Source of the DNA: Carettochelys insculpta
Taxonomy: Eukaryota; Chordata; Testudines; Carettochelyidae
Reading direction: 5' to 3'
NCBI RefSeq assembly: GCF_033958435.1
Contig: NC_134152.1
Location: forward strand, 23,658,001-23,722,000
Length of the DNA: 64,000 nucleotides
In this document: piece after piece, positions 11,001 to 22,900 of the stretch
Numbering within the stretch: position 1 is the first letter of the stretch
Layout of the letters: each line of letters begins with the position of its first letter
The notes under the pieces: model-generated
Told to the model about the DNA's origin: nothing
The model's database searches: none
What the model saw: the letters and a program-made list of their open reading frames with translations, nothing else
Made by a program: the position numbers and the translations under genes

Positions 11001-12033
11001 CCCTCTCTCCTGGAGCTCTAGGAAGTAACTGCCACAACTCTGCTCTATAGCCCTTATTATAAGGGCCAGCCTGGCTGCTCCTTGTTGCACCCCCTCTAAC
11101 TGGCTATCTCCTGCACAGCCTCCTTTGGGCTCTGTTAACCCCTTATGGGCCAGTGTGGAGGCAGACACCCTATCACACAATATAACCATGTGAATGATTA
11201 TTTAAAACAGTTTCGCTTGCAAGTGTTCATTCACAGGTGCGAGCTAAATCCATAGATTGTCCACACAATTATACAAGTTTAGTCAAATCAGTGCAACTTT
11301 GAGTGGAAATAAGCCCTTAAACCAACCTGGTAACAGTTTCCTGGGAGCTTCACCTTCTGCATAATCAAAAAACCTGACTGGAAGGTACAGAGAGATAGTG
11401 TTTATGCTCTGCACAGAGTGATATAGGACTACTGTTAGGGAAGCCTACCTCACATATTGCATACCATTCAAGAGTCAGAGCAAATTGAGAGCTAGGGGAT
11501 GTCTTGTGCTAAAAGATAGTTGTTCAGAGAACCAGGATCACAGGTAAATGATTTTTCCTTTTAAGAATGTGGTTGAGTAGATAGACTTGGATTATGCAAT
11601 GTTACATGAAGCCTAACAATAGCTGATTGGGAAGTAGCAACTACACAGAACACACAATTTAGGAAAAGATTAAAGGGATCATATTTTTCATTAGGTAATT
11701 CAGGCTGCAAGTAATTACAGTCTGGCTCTATTTACTTGAGCAAAACAAAGTAATTTTTAGCTGTGATAAGTTTGAATGAATTTACTACCATGGTAAACAG
11801 GTATAAAATTTTGTTTGTGTGAGCTTAGGCTTATCGCCATAAGGGAAGTAGAAGAAGCCAAAAAACAAGAAGCTGCTGCAGCAGAAAAAGAAGAGACAGA
11901 TAATGGAGTGGTTAAAACAGAGCCAGCGGATTCAGCTACACAGCTGCTACTTCCTCCAAAAGAAGAAGTAGTAATTCTGCCCCAGCCAGCCATTAGCAAG
12001 GTGTCTGCAGGTGCGAAGAAAAAGAAAAAGTAA
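8065..12033 (+). CDS. RSPH10B: Radial spoke head 10 homolog B, C-terminal exons (partial)
   Basis: Three exons in one frame: 8065-8202, 9731-9926 and 11829-12033 (TAA at 12031-12033). Each has an AG acceptor and GT donor (GTAAAG, GTGAGT), and the phases fit: the first exon needs one base from an upstream exon outside this set. Together they encode about 180 residues: a segment with SLPDLEAEQAQVLG, then a conserved-looking LNLWLNQMYIFFVNKFFPAY and a charged helix (EENRKHDAELAAQLKIKEEE), then an Ala/Glu/Lys-rich tail ending in five lysines. RSPH10B is a component of the ciliary radial spoke head; the MORN repeats expected at the N-terminus would lie left of the window. The name rests mainly on synteny: in human RSPH10B sits tail to tail with CCZ1, as here. 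A Penelope-like insertion abuts the first donor. No other exon was found in 1-8000. Residue-level identity to RSPH10B is not verified. Confidence 0.72.
8210..8331. mobile_element. Penelope-like fold-back insertion at a splice donor
   Basis: An insertion of about 122 bp flanked by the 14-bp direct repeat TTTGCAGGTAAAGT (8196-8209 and 8332-8345). It starts with the antisense pseudo-LTR end (GGAGGGGTAGTTGTGTTAGT) and then forms a hairpin: 8243-8287 is nearly the exact reverse complement of 8289-8333, with a 1-bp spacer. It lacks the hammerhead part. The duplicated target contains the exon end and donor of the RSPH10B-like exon (CAG|GTAAAG), so two copies of the donor now flank the insert. Confidence 0.85.
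8634..8969. mobile_element. Short DNA transposon with TACAGTA ends
   Basis: The element begins TACAGTAAAAGCC and ends with the complement of TACAGTAGAAGTTC, with a GC-rich CAG/CTGG-rich interior. TA at each tip and the CAGTA start resemble pogo/Tigger-type Tc1-mariner elements. It lies in the intron between the first two RSPH10B exons seen here. Too short to code for a transposase. Confidence 0.5.
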
Positions 12034-12159
12034 AGTAGGCTGATGGTTGTAATACTAAAACTGTAAGTAAAGTCTGTAACATTCTTAAGGAATTGGGTTT
12101 TTCGTTTTCAGGTCTATATAATTTAATTATAATAATACAGTTCCTAAGAAATGAGTGCT

Positions 12160-12165
12160 AATAAA
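12160..12165 (+). terminator. Polyadenylation signal of the RSPH10B-like gene
   Basis: AATAAA lies 127 bp after the stop codon at 12033 and is followed by T/G-rich sequence (TTTGTATTTGTTTATATT), the usual arrangement for a cleavage site near 12180. Confidence 0.6.
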
Positions 12166-12520
12166 ATAATTTGTATTTGTTTATATTAGAGGGCAATTTA
12201 ACTATCCACAGTCTTCCCACACATCAACTACTGACATCCTGAGCCCCCTAAAAATTGCAATGTGGTTATCTAATTGTTTGTTACAAAAAATGTGTGTAAA
12301 CATTTGAACACACAAAGCCATTCCATAAATGTATCATTTTAGGAGAAATTTTTCTATTACAAGTTAAAGGAGCATTAGCATTTCAGCTTTGTTGGTTAAC
12401 TCTTATAACCATGGAACTACATAGTCTGAATGGAATTTAAACCTATCCAGCCAGCATCTGGTTTTTACTTATTCACCTACTTTATGTATGCTAGCCTGTA
12501 AGGAACCCAGATATTTCACT

Positions 12521-13218
12521 CAGAGTGCGCCTACACTTGCCAGCTACTTCGAAGTAGCGGGCACAACGTCAAAATAGCACACATCACGTCTACACGCGCC
12601 GTGTGCTATTTTGATGTTGAAATTTATGTTAGGCGGCGAGACGTCGAAATCGGTATTCCTATCCAAAGATGGGAATAGCACCTTACTTCGACATTCAACA
12701 TCGAAGTAGGGCGTGTGTAGACGATCCATGTCCTGCTACATCGAAATAGCGGGGTCCTTCATGGCAGCCATCAGCTGAGGGGTTGAGAGACGCTCTGTCC
12801 TGCCCCTGCAGGGCTCTATGGTCTATGGCTTCTGGCTGCTGCAGTTGGGGCTCCATGCTGTGTGCACAGGGTCTGCAACCGGTTGTTGGCTCTGTGGACC
12901 TCGTGCTGTGGAGGCTGAGTGTTTCTGGGAGGGGCCCTTTAAGGGAGCAGTTGCTCTTGCCGCAGAAGGGCTAGTCCAGCCTGTGACTCTGCCCACAGTC
13001 TTTGCTGGCCCCGATGGAGAGTGCTTGTGTGTGTGGACGCTCTGCATTTCCTTCCGGGGTGGCTCCTTTCGACGCTCCCTGTCGCTACTTTGATGTTGAA
13101 TGTCGACGGCGCCTGCCCTGGAGGATGTGTAGACGATACGCCTCGAAGTAGCCTATTTCGATGTTCTTACTTCGAAATAGGCTACTTCGACATAGTGTGC
13201 TAGAGTAGACATAGCCAT
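12521..13218. mobile_element. MITE, about 700 bp, TTCGAAGTAGC-rich ends
   Basis: The left end (GCGCCTACACTTGCCAG then CTACTTCGAAGTAG) pairs with the complement of the right end (GGCTATGTCTACTCTAGC then CTATGTCGAAGTAGCC). Both subterminal regions contain small palindromes around TTCGAAGTAG. The core 12760-13080 is GC-rich. It sits between the convergent 3' ends of RSPH10B and CCZ1. Non-autonomous DNA transposon; no coding capacity. Confidence 0.65.
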
Positions 13219-13557
13219 ATAAAGTAACTTTTTGGGCCCAATCCTCTATCAGGTGACTTCATTGGGATGACTACTAAATAAGTCCTGGAATATCAGGCCC
13301 TTGTCCTTTTCAGTGTTAAAGCAGCAGGCTGTGCCAACTTATATGGGAGAGGAACAGGTTGGTTTACTTGTGTAGTTTGGAAGAGCTGGTGCAGTATAGC
13401 TTTTGCATACTGAGGGTTCTGAGACTTCCATTTTAGGTAACTTGGTCTCCTTTACTGTGGGTGCCAGCTAAAGCTCAGATAACAGGGTTAACACTTCCCT
13501 GCTCTTTTACATGCTAGTATGTGTAAAAAATATACCCTCCCCCTACACATTCAGGTC

Positions 13558-13651
13558 CACAGCATCTGATGAAGTGAGTCTGTGCTCACGAAAGCTCATG
13601 CTCAAAACTTTTCTGTTAGTCTATAAGGTGCCACAGGACCCTTTGTTGCTG
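13558..13651 (+). mobile_element. Penelope-like pseudo-LTR unit, sense, with intact ribozyme core
   Basis: One unit in sense orientation: hammerhead-like core at 13561-13602, then TTCTGTTAGTCTATAAGGTG and CCACAGGACCCTTTGTTGCT. It lies just downstream of the CCZ1 3' end. No fold-back partner is attached here, and no convincing target-site duplication was seen. Confidence 0.7.
13561..13602 (+). ncRNA. Hammerhead-ribozyme-like motif, best copy
   Basis: Visible core: CTGATGA 13566-13572; stem II GTGAG (13574-13578) with CTCAC (13585-13589) around loop TCTGTG; GAAA 13590-13593. The A of GAAA begins AGCT (13593-13596), a self-complementary tetramer in place of stem III. Position 17 would be C13597, in an NUH context (CTC). 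Stem I pairs AGCAT (13561-13565) with ATGCT (13598-13602). Established knowledge: hammerheads occur in Penelope-like pseudo-LTRs, and short stem III forms can act as dimers. Activity here is inferred. Confidence 0.6.
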
Positions 13652-13712
13652 CATTATGGAAGTGAGCACAAAAGGGGAACAAAGGGCCCTTAAAATTGTA
13701 ACAATTATTAAT

Positions 13713-13718
13713 TTTATT
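13713..13718 (-). terminator. Polyadenylation signal of CCZ1
   Basis: AATAAA on the - strand (TTTATT on +), about 275 bp after the CCZ1 stop codon at 13990. It is the first good signal downstream of the stop and lies just before the Penelope-like repeat. Confidence 0.5.
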
Positions 13719-13989
13719 TTCCAGTAAAATATTAAACATAACAATATCAGAGAAATGGAATGGTACAGTTGAATTAGACTTGTTTTAATTAGTTTGCACA
13801 TAAATATTTTAAAATCTAAAAATCTTATGATCAGAGTTTACAGCTTCAGTAGAAATTTGATTCTTACAAAGCAAGTATTGCTTTACTATTGTCATTATTC
13901 CAGTCAATAATATGACTAATAACCTTTCATGTTAAACAAAAGTGTTTCTGACATTTTTAGATCTTTTCACTAAATCAGCCCTTTGCAGA

Positions 13990-16900
13990 TCAATCCAAGA
14001 AGAAAATATTATTGAACTGTGTGGCACAAAGTTTCTTTACTTCTTCTGTTTAAAAAAAAAAAAAAGAGAAGAGAGATTTCAAAAACTGTACACAGCATTG
14101 CAACATATTATATAAACAAAGATGACTTGACAATGCTTAACAAAATGGTAATTGTATCCGTGGGAAAAATTACATTGTTGGGGCCACAAAAATGTTTTCT
14201 GCTTCTAAAAAATAAACATATTTGAAGAGTATCTGGGTGCATACCAAGTTTGAACTTATATTGGCAATAAGAGAAGCGTGGGTCAGTTTTGCTCAGCAGA
14301 CCTAGTTTGAAAATTCACGTATCAGTCTTTTCAAGCCAAATATGGACTTTGCATTTGAAAATACAGAATTGACATTTAAAGTCAATTGCTTGGGTTGTGC
14401 ATCTTGTAAAAACATGAAATAATTTCTGACAACAGCAGAAAAGCCAGCTTCTAGCCTATTTCCACAGAAAGAACTTAAGAGCTTTGATTGTTAAACAAGT
14501 CTTGCTTAATGATTAGAAGAAACATTGATTAATCAGTAAGGAAATTGAAATAAGTCTCTTGTGCTCTCCTACTGCCTTCTCACAGTGGAGATTCATTTTC
14601 TGTACAACGTTTTTAAGTGATTATTCTATAACTGCAGAACTACAATTATAATCGTTCTGGTCTAATATTTCTGCACAATGGATATGAGCCTAAAAGGTGG
14701 TCAGAACTCTCACCTTCGTTACAGTTAAACAGATATTAAGGGTGCTGAGCATCTTGCTTGATCAGGCTCTTTTCCAAAAATCTAAATTACTGGTTTTGGA
14801 GCCCAGGGTTACACCTAAAGGAGTCTCATGTTTATTCAAATTGAAACTAATTTAACATCAATTTAAAAATCATTCTTCCATTTCCCCCTCCCACCCAACT
14901 ACTGCTGGCAGTAATAGCTAGGATTCTGTTTCACTTACACTAATCCTACTCTTCTCCAATTTGTACACTTTTCTGAATGACAGCATTTTAGATCTAGAAG
15001 GTTTCATTTTCCTCCATTTCTGTGCATCTTACACACAGAAACAAGGAGAGAGAGAAAAAACAATTATGAATAGGGAACGAGGACTGTAAAACCACAATAA
15101 TGACAGGAAGCTGAGGGGCAGATATAGAAACAAACTGCAGGTTAAAAACCTATCTAGTCCAGCACTCTTGTCCGGCTGCATGCATCATCTAGTATGACTT
15201 TAGTTAGCCAGATGTCCACTTATCATGGCTGTGGCCATGTTTCCTGTGGTCCAATAAAGTTTGTTTACAGCCATCAGTCTCTGTTTAGCTGTAATTTACC
15301 TCTGTCTATCTTCCAAGAGCCCAGTATGCAGTGAAGTGTTGGTAATGCTGTTAGACAATATTGACCTGTGGTCTGGCAAATTCTCATTCATTTAGCACCA
15401 GCCAGGTCCCAAAGATGCTACATTAGAGAGGTTCAACCTGTATTTTCATCTCGTAAAAATAACCTATCTAGTTTTCAAGTTGATTTTGCAACACAATATT
15501 CTCATTTTTTATCTAAATGAATTGGACTATGGGTAATGCTGATACATGTTTCAACATGTATTTGACCTGTCAAATAGCAGCGCAAAGTGAAGTAGAAAAG
15601 CATTTTTGGAGGAAAAACAATATTTTAATACTAATAATCTTAATGACTAATTTCCTTTGTGAACATATTGCCTTGGCTTATACAAGACAAATTCAGAAAA
15701 GTAGGCATTTTAAGCTCCTGGAAGTACAATAAGGGACTTCATGTATTAAACACTCCAAAATTAAATTTCAGCAGAACACTCCCATTAATGTCAAGGAATA
15801 AGATTGTGATCACTGATTTCACTGTTAAGAACAGCTGCTTAAAGTCTGCTGAATATTTATGATGATTTAGTTGCCATGCAGGAACATGGAAGAGAGATTG
15901 AAAGCCTTAGGTAAGCTGGTCTGGCCTAGTATAGAAAAATCCCATACTAAATATATCTTATTTAAAAAAAAAAAACAACACCCTAATAAAATGCACTGAT
16001 AAGCATTTTAGTTACACCAACAGTATTTAGCAAATGGCAAAAATTTTAAAAAACACCAAAAAACCTTACCATTAACTTCAATTAGGTTTGCATTTTTTTG
16101 ATTCAAAATAACATACAGTTCCCGTTGATCAGACTTTTTCCCAACCACCCAGTAGTCACTCATTGCCTTCACAATGATTTCCTCATCCTCATCAACTCTG
16201 AAAGAAATTTGACAAACCACTCTTAGGACCTGTACCAACATTTAAAAAGGGGACTTGATAGGCAAAATAATTTACACTGCAAACAGTACTATTAAAGTCA
16301 AGATCTCAAGAAATAACCAGCAAATAGAGCCATTTTAGTAACTGTTTATCTGCTCTCAGGATTATGAATAAAGTAGATATGAACGGAGTAACTTCTCTCT
16401 CAGATTGCTGTGATGCACATATTTGACAGAACATCAGAAATGAGCAGGTGTGCAAAACTAAAGAGACAAAGACAGCAAGCCAGTGCCATGGGGGCAATAT
16501 TTGTCTATATCTGACAAAACACCCAATATTGGGATATCTGATCATCCTAATCTCACAGTTTATTCATGTGCAGGCAATATCTTGCAGCCCTCTTTTCTGT
16601 TGTACATGAACATGCTAACTTCTCTGAAAATCATAAGCTCTTACTGCTTATAAAACTCTCCTTTTTTCGGCTGACCACCTGCTAAGCTAGTGTTCCCCTA
16701 TTTAGTCTCTCTTTCATGCAGTTTTGCACCTATTTATTACCTTCAACTTGTGGCTTGCTTTCTTCAAGAGCATTGATAAGAAAAGAGCATGAAATGCAAT
16801 AGATTCAAACCACACATGGAATATCAGAACACCAAACACAGGCAAGTTTGATTCTATCACAGGAGAAACTAATGCATTTTTTCAAATTTCAAATAAGTAT

Positions 16901-19900
16901 TTGTATTTCGTGTTTTATTACAACCACTATTCTATAGATTTTAATATGTTAATTAGTAAGCAAATGTAGGATAACATACCCCCAAAGTTAGGTTTCATTC
17001 TGATGGCTAATAGAGACTGACTGAAACATAAGGCTTAAATCCATTCCAGAACTGTTTAATAATTACAGTAGAGTCTCACCATTCACCAGGATTTTATGTT
17101 GAGAACCCTTGCAAATGCTGAATTTAGCAAATATGGCTCCCACCTGGAGCCCAGCTGCCGGTGGTCCTGCCCAGAGCCCCAGGGGAAGCAGCCACTCATC
17201 CACTTGCAAATAACTGAATTCGCAAACATTAAGTTTGTGAATCTTGAGACCCTACTGTATACAATCTCTGGATATCCACAGGTGTACGTAGTCCTTTTTG
17301 AAATCTAGCCCAACATCTCAGTGACATGAAAATTCATGAGAGAACCGGGCCAGAAGGATGGGACAGGACAGACATTTCACTATATCAAATCAGCTACAAT
17401 GAGACAGATAAAAGAAAAGTCTGTTCTGTATTATATATTCCCCAATTTTATATATTCAGGAGAGAGAGAGAGAGAGAGTGTGTGTGTGTAGAGATAAATG
17501 AAAAAACAGGTAAATTCAGGAGATGAACACTGCTAAAAGCAGCGGCCTGCTTTACAGAAGGAGAAATGTAAATAAAATTACCTAGTAAAATCACTGTTGA
17601 TATCACCTAGAATCTTCATGAGATCAGGGTGAACAGATGTGAGTGATATACTCGGCGTTTTCCTCATGTGAATTGTACTTTTCTCTGCCAAGTTCATATG
17701 ATTAAAATAAATAAACTTAAACTGAGGTTCCTTCTCAGACCTAGAAAAACAAGTTAAAGCTGATAGTGACTAAGTGGTCTTTGTGAAAATCACAGTCAGA
17801 GATCACTAATGCATGCATGACACGAAATCCAGGATGTTCCATGGATCTTATCATCATACTGAGACATTGTGCACACATTACTGTTAGGTTTGGTAGAATT
17901 TGATTTTTACTTTTGCTTATAATTTTGACCATTTGTATGTACCATTTACAAACATGTAAAGTTTGGTTTTTTTTTAAACACTTGCTGGGAATTGAGGGGT
18001 GTGTGTGGGTAAAGGACTGGGGTGAGGGCAGCACTGGGGCTGCAGTGGACTCCCTGCACAACCAAGAGGCCCAAGACAAAAGGGTGTACATTAAGGAGGG
18101 AGGCTGTGGCCCTGGCTCAGCCAAGCAGAGACCCCAGGCCAGGACTTCAATGAGAACCATGAAATTCTGGACACAAAGTGCTGCTGGACAAATCTGACCA
18201 ACAGATGCAGCTATTCAGCAGCAGGGTGAGCCCCCCACCACCCCAGCATGGTCAGGTCCTTCTATCTTCCTCACCACATCCATGGCTGGGGGGAGGAGTA
18301 ATCTCTGCTCTGCCCCACCAAAACTGCAGCCTTCCCCACACCTTGTGCAATCAGGGATTGGGTGTCACTAGCCCGGTGGCAGCACAGGGGCCCTCTGCAG
18401 CCCCACCGTTGCAGGCAGCCAGAGGGGCAATGCCGTAATCCTGCCAGCTTTCAGTGATCAATCTTTTTTAGTTGATTTACTGACATCTATCAATTTGAAT
18501 CAAATCCTACCATGCCTAACTACTTTTCAAGACCCGGTTGGCAGGTTGTTTTTGGATAGCCATTGAAATGAAAAACATGTATACCTCCAAAACACTGACA
18601 CCGTAAGAGAGACCTGCATGAATTCCTAGTACAGGCAACAGAATAAATTTGTCCATGTAATGGCACTGCCTGCTGTTACTGGGATGCATCTACTGTAGGG
18701 GACATCAGAACATCTCCCTTTCTCCTGCATTCAGAGACTTCCACTAATTCTGTGGGTTCTCTCACTGGGCCCATGATTTCACACCATTGGTTGCTGGGTG
18801 TGTTGGCTACCCAGGGGGGTGAGCATATAGACAGTGGCTGCTTGGGAGCAGGGATGCCTGCCACTCCCTCAAAAGGAGTCAGCTGTTGGCTGGGTTGGGT
18901 GCTGTGTCACAAACTTGTTTTTATAAGGGATTCCCCTAGAACTGCACCAGTTTTTCAATGATTGTCGTACGTGGAATCAGGAATGCTTCCCACTTTTCTC
19001 AGAACGGCCCAGCCCACAAAAGTTCTTCCACTCTCCCTGGTGAATTTGGGCATGAAATGATCTTACAGTTTGGTAAGTCAAGACTTAAGTTTAAATATCT
19101 GATATTGCTTTTGGTGGTGGCTTCAACAATTACTCAGTTAAGGTATGCTGCAGCAGTTGGCCCTCAGATTACACACTAAATTGTTTGGAAGTCTGTCTCA
19201 TCTGAGAGGCTGTGGCCACACTTGGTCAAAACTTCGAAATGGCCATGCTAATGGCCAAATCAAAGAATACTAATGAGGTGGCTGAAATGAATATTCAGCG
19301 CCTCATTAGCATGCTGTCGGCTGCAGCGCTTCAAAAGTGCTGCTTTCAAACACGCACGGCTCGGCTCCACGGGGGTCCTTTTCAAAAGGACCCTGCACAT
19401 TTTGAAATCCCCTTATTCCTCTCAGCTGAAATATGCGGGGTCTTTTCGAAAAGAGCCCTGTGTAGCCGAGCCACACGCATTCGAAAATGGTATTTTCAAA
19501 GCGCCGCAGCTGGCAGCATGCTAATGAGGTGCTGAATATTCCTTTCAGCATCTCATTAGTATTCTTTGATTTGGCCATTAGCATGGCCATTTTGAAGTTT
19601 TGGCCAAGTGTGGCCACAGCCTGACAGTTTACTCACTATCACCTCAGCAGACCAGCAAATGGTTCAAAAGTCTGAATATCTTGCTCCCTATTATATCACC
19701 CAACTGCATTAATGTAAAAGGAACCATATAAGGCTATCAGGGCACCGCAACATTAAAATTTAAGGGAGAGTTAATAAGATGAGCTTCCTTGGCCTTAATC
19801 TCTCAATGACATAAGCATTTAATACTTCAATAGATTGGCACCCTTGCAAGTATATTTTAGTTGACTCGCTGCAATTCTGCCTGTTCAGTGCAGCCAGCAC

Positions 19901-22900
19901 ACACCAAAGTAAGTTTGTATGTGTGTTTGCTATGATTATCTCTAGACCAGCAATACTGTCAGAAACATGACAAATACGCCTTTTGAAGAAAATATTTAGC
20001 ATGGTGAGAAAAGTTATAAGCATCTCCACTCTTCCCCCCACTCAAGTCTGTAGTCCATAAATCTTGCCTGGGAATTCTACCCTATTCTTATACAGAGCTA
20101 CCAAACAAACCTTTTGTGTGGTTCAACTGATTCACTGTTTGAAACATCCTAAGTGCTAACTTTATCATCCTAAACACAATCTTTATTTTTATTAGCCTGA
20201 CAGCAGTAGACAAATGACACATGTTGAAGGGAATTTAAAACCTAAAGATCAAAATCCTTCAATTTAATGTGTCTGTATACACTAAGCCGCTTCCTTAAGT
20301 CTCTATCTTGTAAATGTCCACAGCTTCTCTCTGTTGCCATCATCCAGCATGTACTTAGAAGAGGGCTGACATCTATACTAACACAATTAATTCCAGTCAC
20401 GCTATTGTATAAAACAGCACTTTGCTTTTAACATAAAACACACATCAAAAGGAATTAGGGAAAATATAAAAAACATCATGTAACATCAAGCAGTGATTTA
20501 CCGTGGGTTTTAAGAGTTAGACAGAAAGGAATGAAGACTTCAAAACCAGATTCCCAGACCTTTATACCCTTGAAGTGTTTCTTGAAAGATGGCATCAGTA
20601 TTATTTTGTTATCTACATTTTTGAGCTATTTTGAACGTTGTCATAGATGCCCCACTTTAAAAAAAACATTTTGTCCATATTAAAATAAATCTGGAGGGTT
20701 TTTTTTTTTTTGAGAAAGTATTGAAATTTAGCAGAGAATGGCCTTTGTACCAGTGATGTGCCTTTTGCTGTCCCCACAAAGATTTGTCCAAATTGGGCTA
20801 AGTTACTAGATGTATTCACTTATGTTCAAAAGAGGCTTAGATTTTTTACAGCTAAAGTCCCTGAAGATTCAGATGTGTACTGGGTACACTTCAGTTCAGA
20901 ACTGAAGAGCCAATGCTGGACTTTCCACACCATTGCAGCTCTGTACCATATTGGATCTGGGGAGATAAACAGAGAGCAAAGAGGCTTTGCATCCTGTGCT
21001 CACAGTGACTACCTCCTGCTGGGCACGAAGAGCACAGAGAAGGAAGCTGTCTGACTCAAATGTAGATAAGAGCTGGGCCTGCAGTGAGGTAGAGGGTAGA
21101 AGACTTGGACTGAAGTCTGGCAGAGTTGAAGGGGAAAGACTGGGACTGGCAGGACAAGACCCCAAGAAGCTGGGAGATGAAGAGAAACCATCTGGGCAAG
21201 AGGACTAGCACTTGGAGCCACGAAGGAAACAACAGGGAGTGGAAAGAGGCTGTGAGCCAGTAAATGGAGGAACAGAGGTAAGGGAGGCATACCTGATGTG
21301 GAAACAGGGCGTAGGGGGAAAAAATGAGATTGGGACAAAGAGCTTGGGGTTGCATGTAGGACACAGATAGGACAAGAAGCCCAGGGAGGGAGACTGAGAC
21401 TTGGGGCCAAGTGTGGATGGGGGTTGGAGGGTGAGAGGGTGGCAGCAGCAGCAACAGGAGATCAGTGAAAGGGAGGGAGAGAGAGACTGCATAAAGAGCA
21501 GGACATCTGCATTAGTTACATAAGGAGATTTGGGGCAAGGGAGTCGTGTGTAAAAGATGGAGTAGAAGGTGTCAAGCCTGGGGGATAAGGGGGAACAGGC
21601 AGGAGGAAGTGCATACTTACTCGGCTCTCTCCATCCAAAGCCTATGACGGAACCTGAGTGTCCTCAGACTCACCATTCCTCTGCCAACAACACGTCTAGG
21701 TAACATGCTGGCAAAGGGCCCCATCTCCCTCTAATGCTGCTCTATTTACAAGATGACAATGTACTACTGCTATCTGTTTCTCTGGTAGCTAAAGCAACAC
21801 GTGTCTGAGTGGTACATCCAAACATTCCAATTCTGCTGATCATCCATGTAGTTATCAGTAGATGCCACATGATGGAATTTGTTTTTCCAGCTTGCTTTAT
21901 AAGAGACACAGGAAATCATGCACACACAAAAAACCCTATGCTAAAAGAACATTACAAGTTGCAAAGTCAAGCACTGAACCATTAGGAAATAAGGTAGACA
22001 GCCTGTGGGAAAAATAATATGTAATTAAAGACAAGCGTAATGCAATAGCCCATGAATTAAGGTTTCATAGGCAACCTTAATTCTGGCATCTCCTAAGTCC
22101 TGAATGCTTGACTTTGCCTGAACAAAGTTCTTTTAAGGTAGTTTCTTGCGCATACATGATATGCAACATACTGGGAGCAATTATGTCATGCACTGGCTAA
22201 AGTGCATTCTGATCTGTTCTGCTGGATGAAGTGTAAAATGTGTAGCCGCCACCCCTGAAAGACGGATCTTGATAGGATAAAGCTGAATACAACTCGGAGG
22301 TAACAGATTCTTCCTGAGCTCAAGCAGTAGTACTGCTCCTTCTGTATATAGTATCAGTATGACCCATATCATAGCATCTGGGTGTTGGATACATACGAAG
22401 GAATTTGTCCTCTAATGCCTCTGGGAAGTAGGCAAGTATAATTATCTTTTTCTACAGATGAGTAACTGAGGCACAGAAATATTAAGCAATTTGTCCAAGG
22501 CACCAGACAGCCTGTGGCAGACTTAGAGGCCAAACTGAGATCTCCTTTGTCCCAGCCTTGTGCCTTATACACAAGAACCAAAAGGTCCCAGGTTCTGATC
22601 TTGATAGTGCATATTGCATTGTCTGCGTGTGTATATCCACAGATATATAATACACTGAGTTACACAGCCAGTATATTTATCTAAATGGAAAGCTCCTCAC
22701 CTTCTCTACTCACAAACATAAATCTCATAGCCCCTATTTAGCTAAATGAAAACTCGCATCCCAGGGTATTTTTAATGCCATATATACACACACACCAGCC
22801 CAGTTTGGAAAACCAAAGTCTCAGAAAATCATGGGTACATTTTCTATGGAGTCAGGTTGTTTTTGGTGTGTGTATGAGTCCCAGGGTGACCAGCCTTTAA

